A stretch of 64,000 nucleotides of DNA from Phycisphaerales bacterium. GTDB taxonomy: Bacteria > Planctomycetota > Phycisphaerae > Phycisphaerales > UBA1924. Shown here in pieces: positions 63,714 to 64,000 of the stretch; the stretch's first letter is position 1, and every line of letters starts with the position of its first letter. The DNA lies in assembly GCA_016699835.1 (NCBI GenBank), contig CP064987.1, positions 2,046,001-2,110,000 on the forward strand, written 5' to 3'. A program made the translations under genes and the position numbers. The notes under the pieces were generated by a model. The model saw nothing but the letters and a program-made list of their open reading frames with translations. It was not told the origin of the DNA and did not search any database.

Positions 63714-64000
63714 ATGAGCGTCCGAATCGCCTATCTCGAACGAGCGCAACGCGGCATCGCGATCCGCTCGGTTCGCCTCGCCGGCCAAGGGACCGAGGAA
63801 CGCTGGGCCGCGCCGCAGGGCGAGGACTCCCCCGAACGCACCATCGCCCAGGCCGCCCGCTGGATCGCCTCGTCCCTCTCGGGCACGCGCGCCGCGGGAA
63901 GGCTTGAGTGGCTCTGCCTCGATACCGTCGGCGGCGTCTGTTCGTGGATCTCCAGCCCCTCCGCCGAGCCCCAGGTCGTCGCCACGCTCGCGCGGATGGG
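63714..64000 (+). CDS. partial GspL/PilM-like protein (5' end)
   Basis: The first 95 codons of a gene cut by the window end. The start ATG immediately follows the GspC-like stop. The visible part begins MSVRIAYLERAQRGIAIRSV, with alternating strands and helices as in the actin-like GspL/PilM fold, which anchors the ATPase to the platform. Position after a GspC-like gene supports this, but no diagnostic motif is present in the fragment. Confidence 0.55.
   Translation, partial: MSVRIAYLERAQRGIAIRSVRLAGQGTEERWAAPQGEDSPERTIAQAARWIASSLSGTRAAGRLEWLCLDTVGGVCSWISSPSAEPQVVATLARM

Overview
The window reads as a chromosomal piece of a high-GC Planctomycetota bacterium, most likely class Phycisphaerae. 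The strongest pointer is a set of ten secreted proteins that end in a doubled, aspartate-rich dockerin-like tail closing in Gly-Cys, a type I associate with that class (GC-type dockerin). Supporting signs are the dense, very GC-rich third codon positions, a tRNA gene without encoded CCA, and a type II secretion operon without neighbouring gspD/gspE. No species call can be made from the sequence alone.

Layout. 1-3.5 kb: a GbsR/MarR-type regulator, a doubtful overlapping reading frame, a predicted exported protein and tRNA-Arg(UCG). 3.5-12.7 kb: a solitary nuoD, a Tat-exported PhoX-type phosphatase, a secreted kelch/Ig/dockerin protein, a 7Fe-type ferredoxin, a pseudopilin-like membrane protein, small acidic and membrane proteins, and a class A beta-lactamase-like serine hydrolase. 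12.8-16.2 kb: two ketosynthases flanking a GxxExxY protein; one ketosynthase is intact, the other lacks both active-site histidines. 16.2-22.4 kb: metG, a secreted protein, a GAF plus PP2C (RsbU/SpoIIE-like) phosphatase and a membrane protein. 22.4-27.9 kb: a translationally coupled glycosylation module (giant Maf/MptE-like fusion, NeuA-like CMP-sugar synthetase, NeuB-like nonulosonate synthase). 27.9-32.4 kb: MgtC/SapB protein, a coiled-coil envelope protein, ilvE and a short pheT.

32.7-50.5 kb is the most unusual part: nine consecutive same-strand genes for secreted proteins, built by shuffling a few modules (an EPND-type N-terminal module, choice-of-anchor X-like modules, PPC-like modules, a DTQ/ERAPDGPG module) and all ending in the GC-type dockerin doublet. 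The genes are separated by 108-380 bp, three have strong intrinsic terminators, and several have recognisable sigma70-like promoters, so they look like separate transcription units. No cohesin is visible in the window.

50.5-58 kb: a TPR protein, a small exported protein, an HscA-like Hsp70, a FtsX-like ABC permease, a Fic protein in an AT-richer patch, and an L-threonine dehydrogenase-like enzyme without structural-zinc cysteines. 58-64 kb: a type II secretion/pseudopilus operon (F, G, I-like, J-like, K-like, C-like, and the start of an L/PilM-like gene). An attractive but unproven reading is that this machine exports the dockerin-tailed proteins, which could then be captured at the surface by a partner encoded elsewhere.
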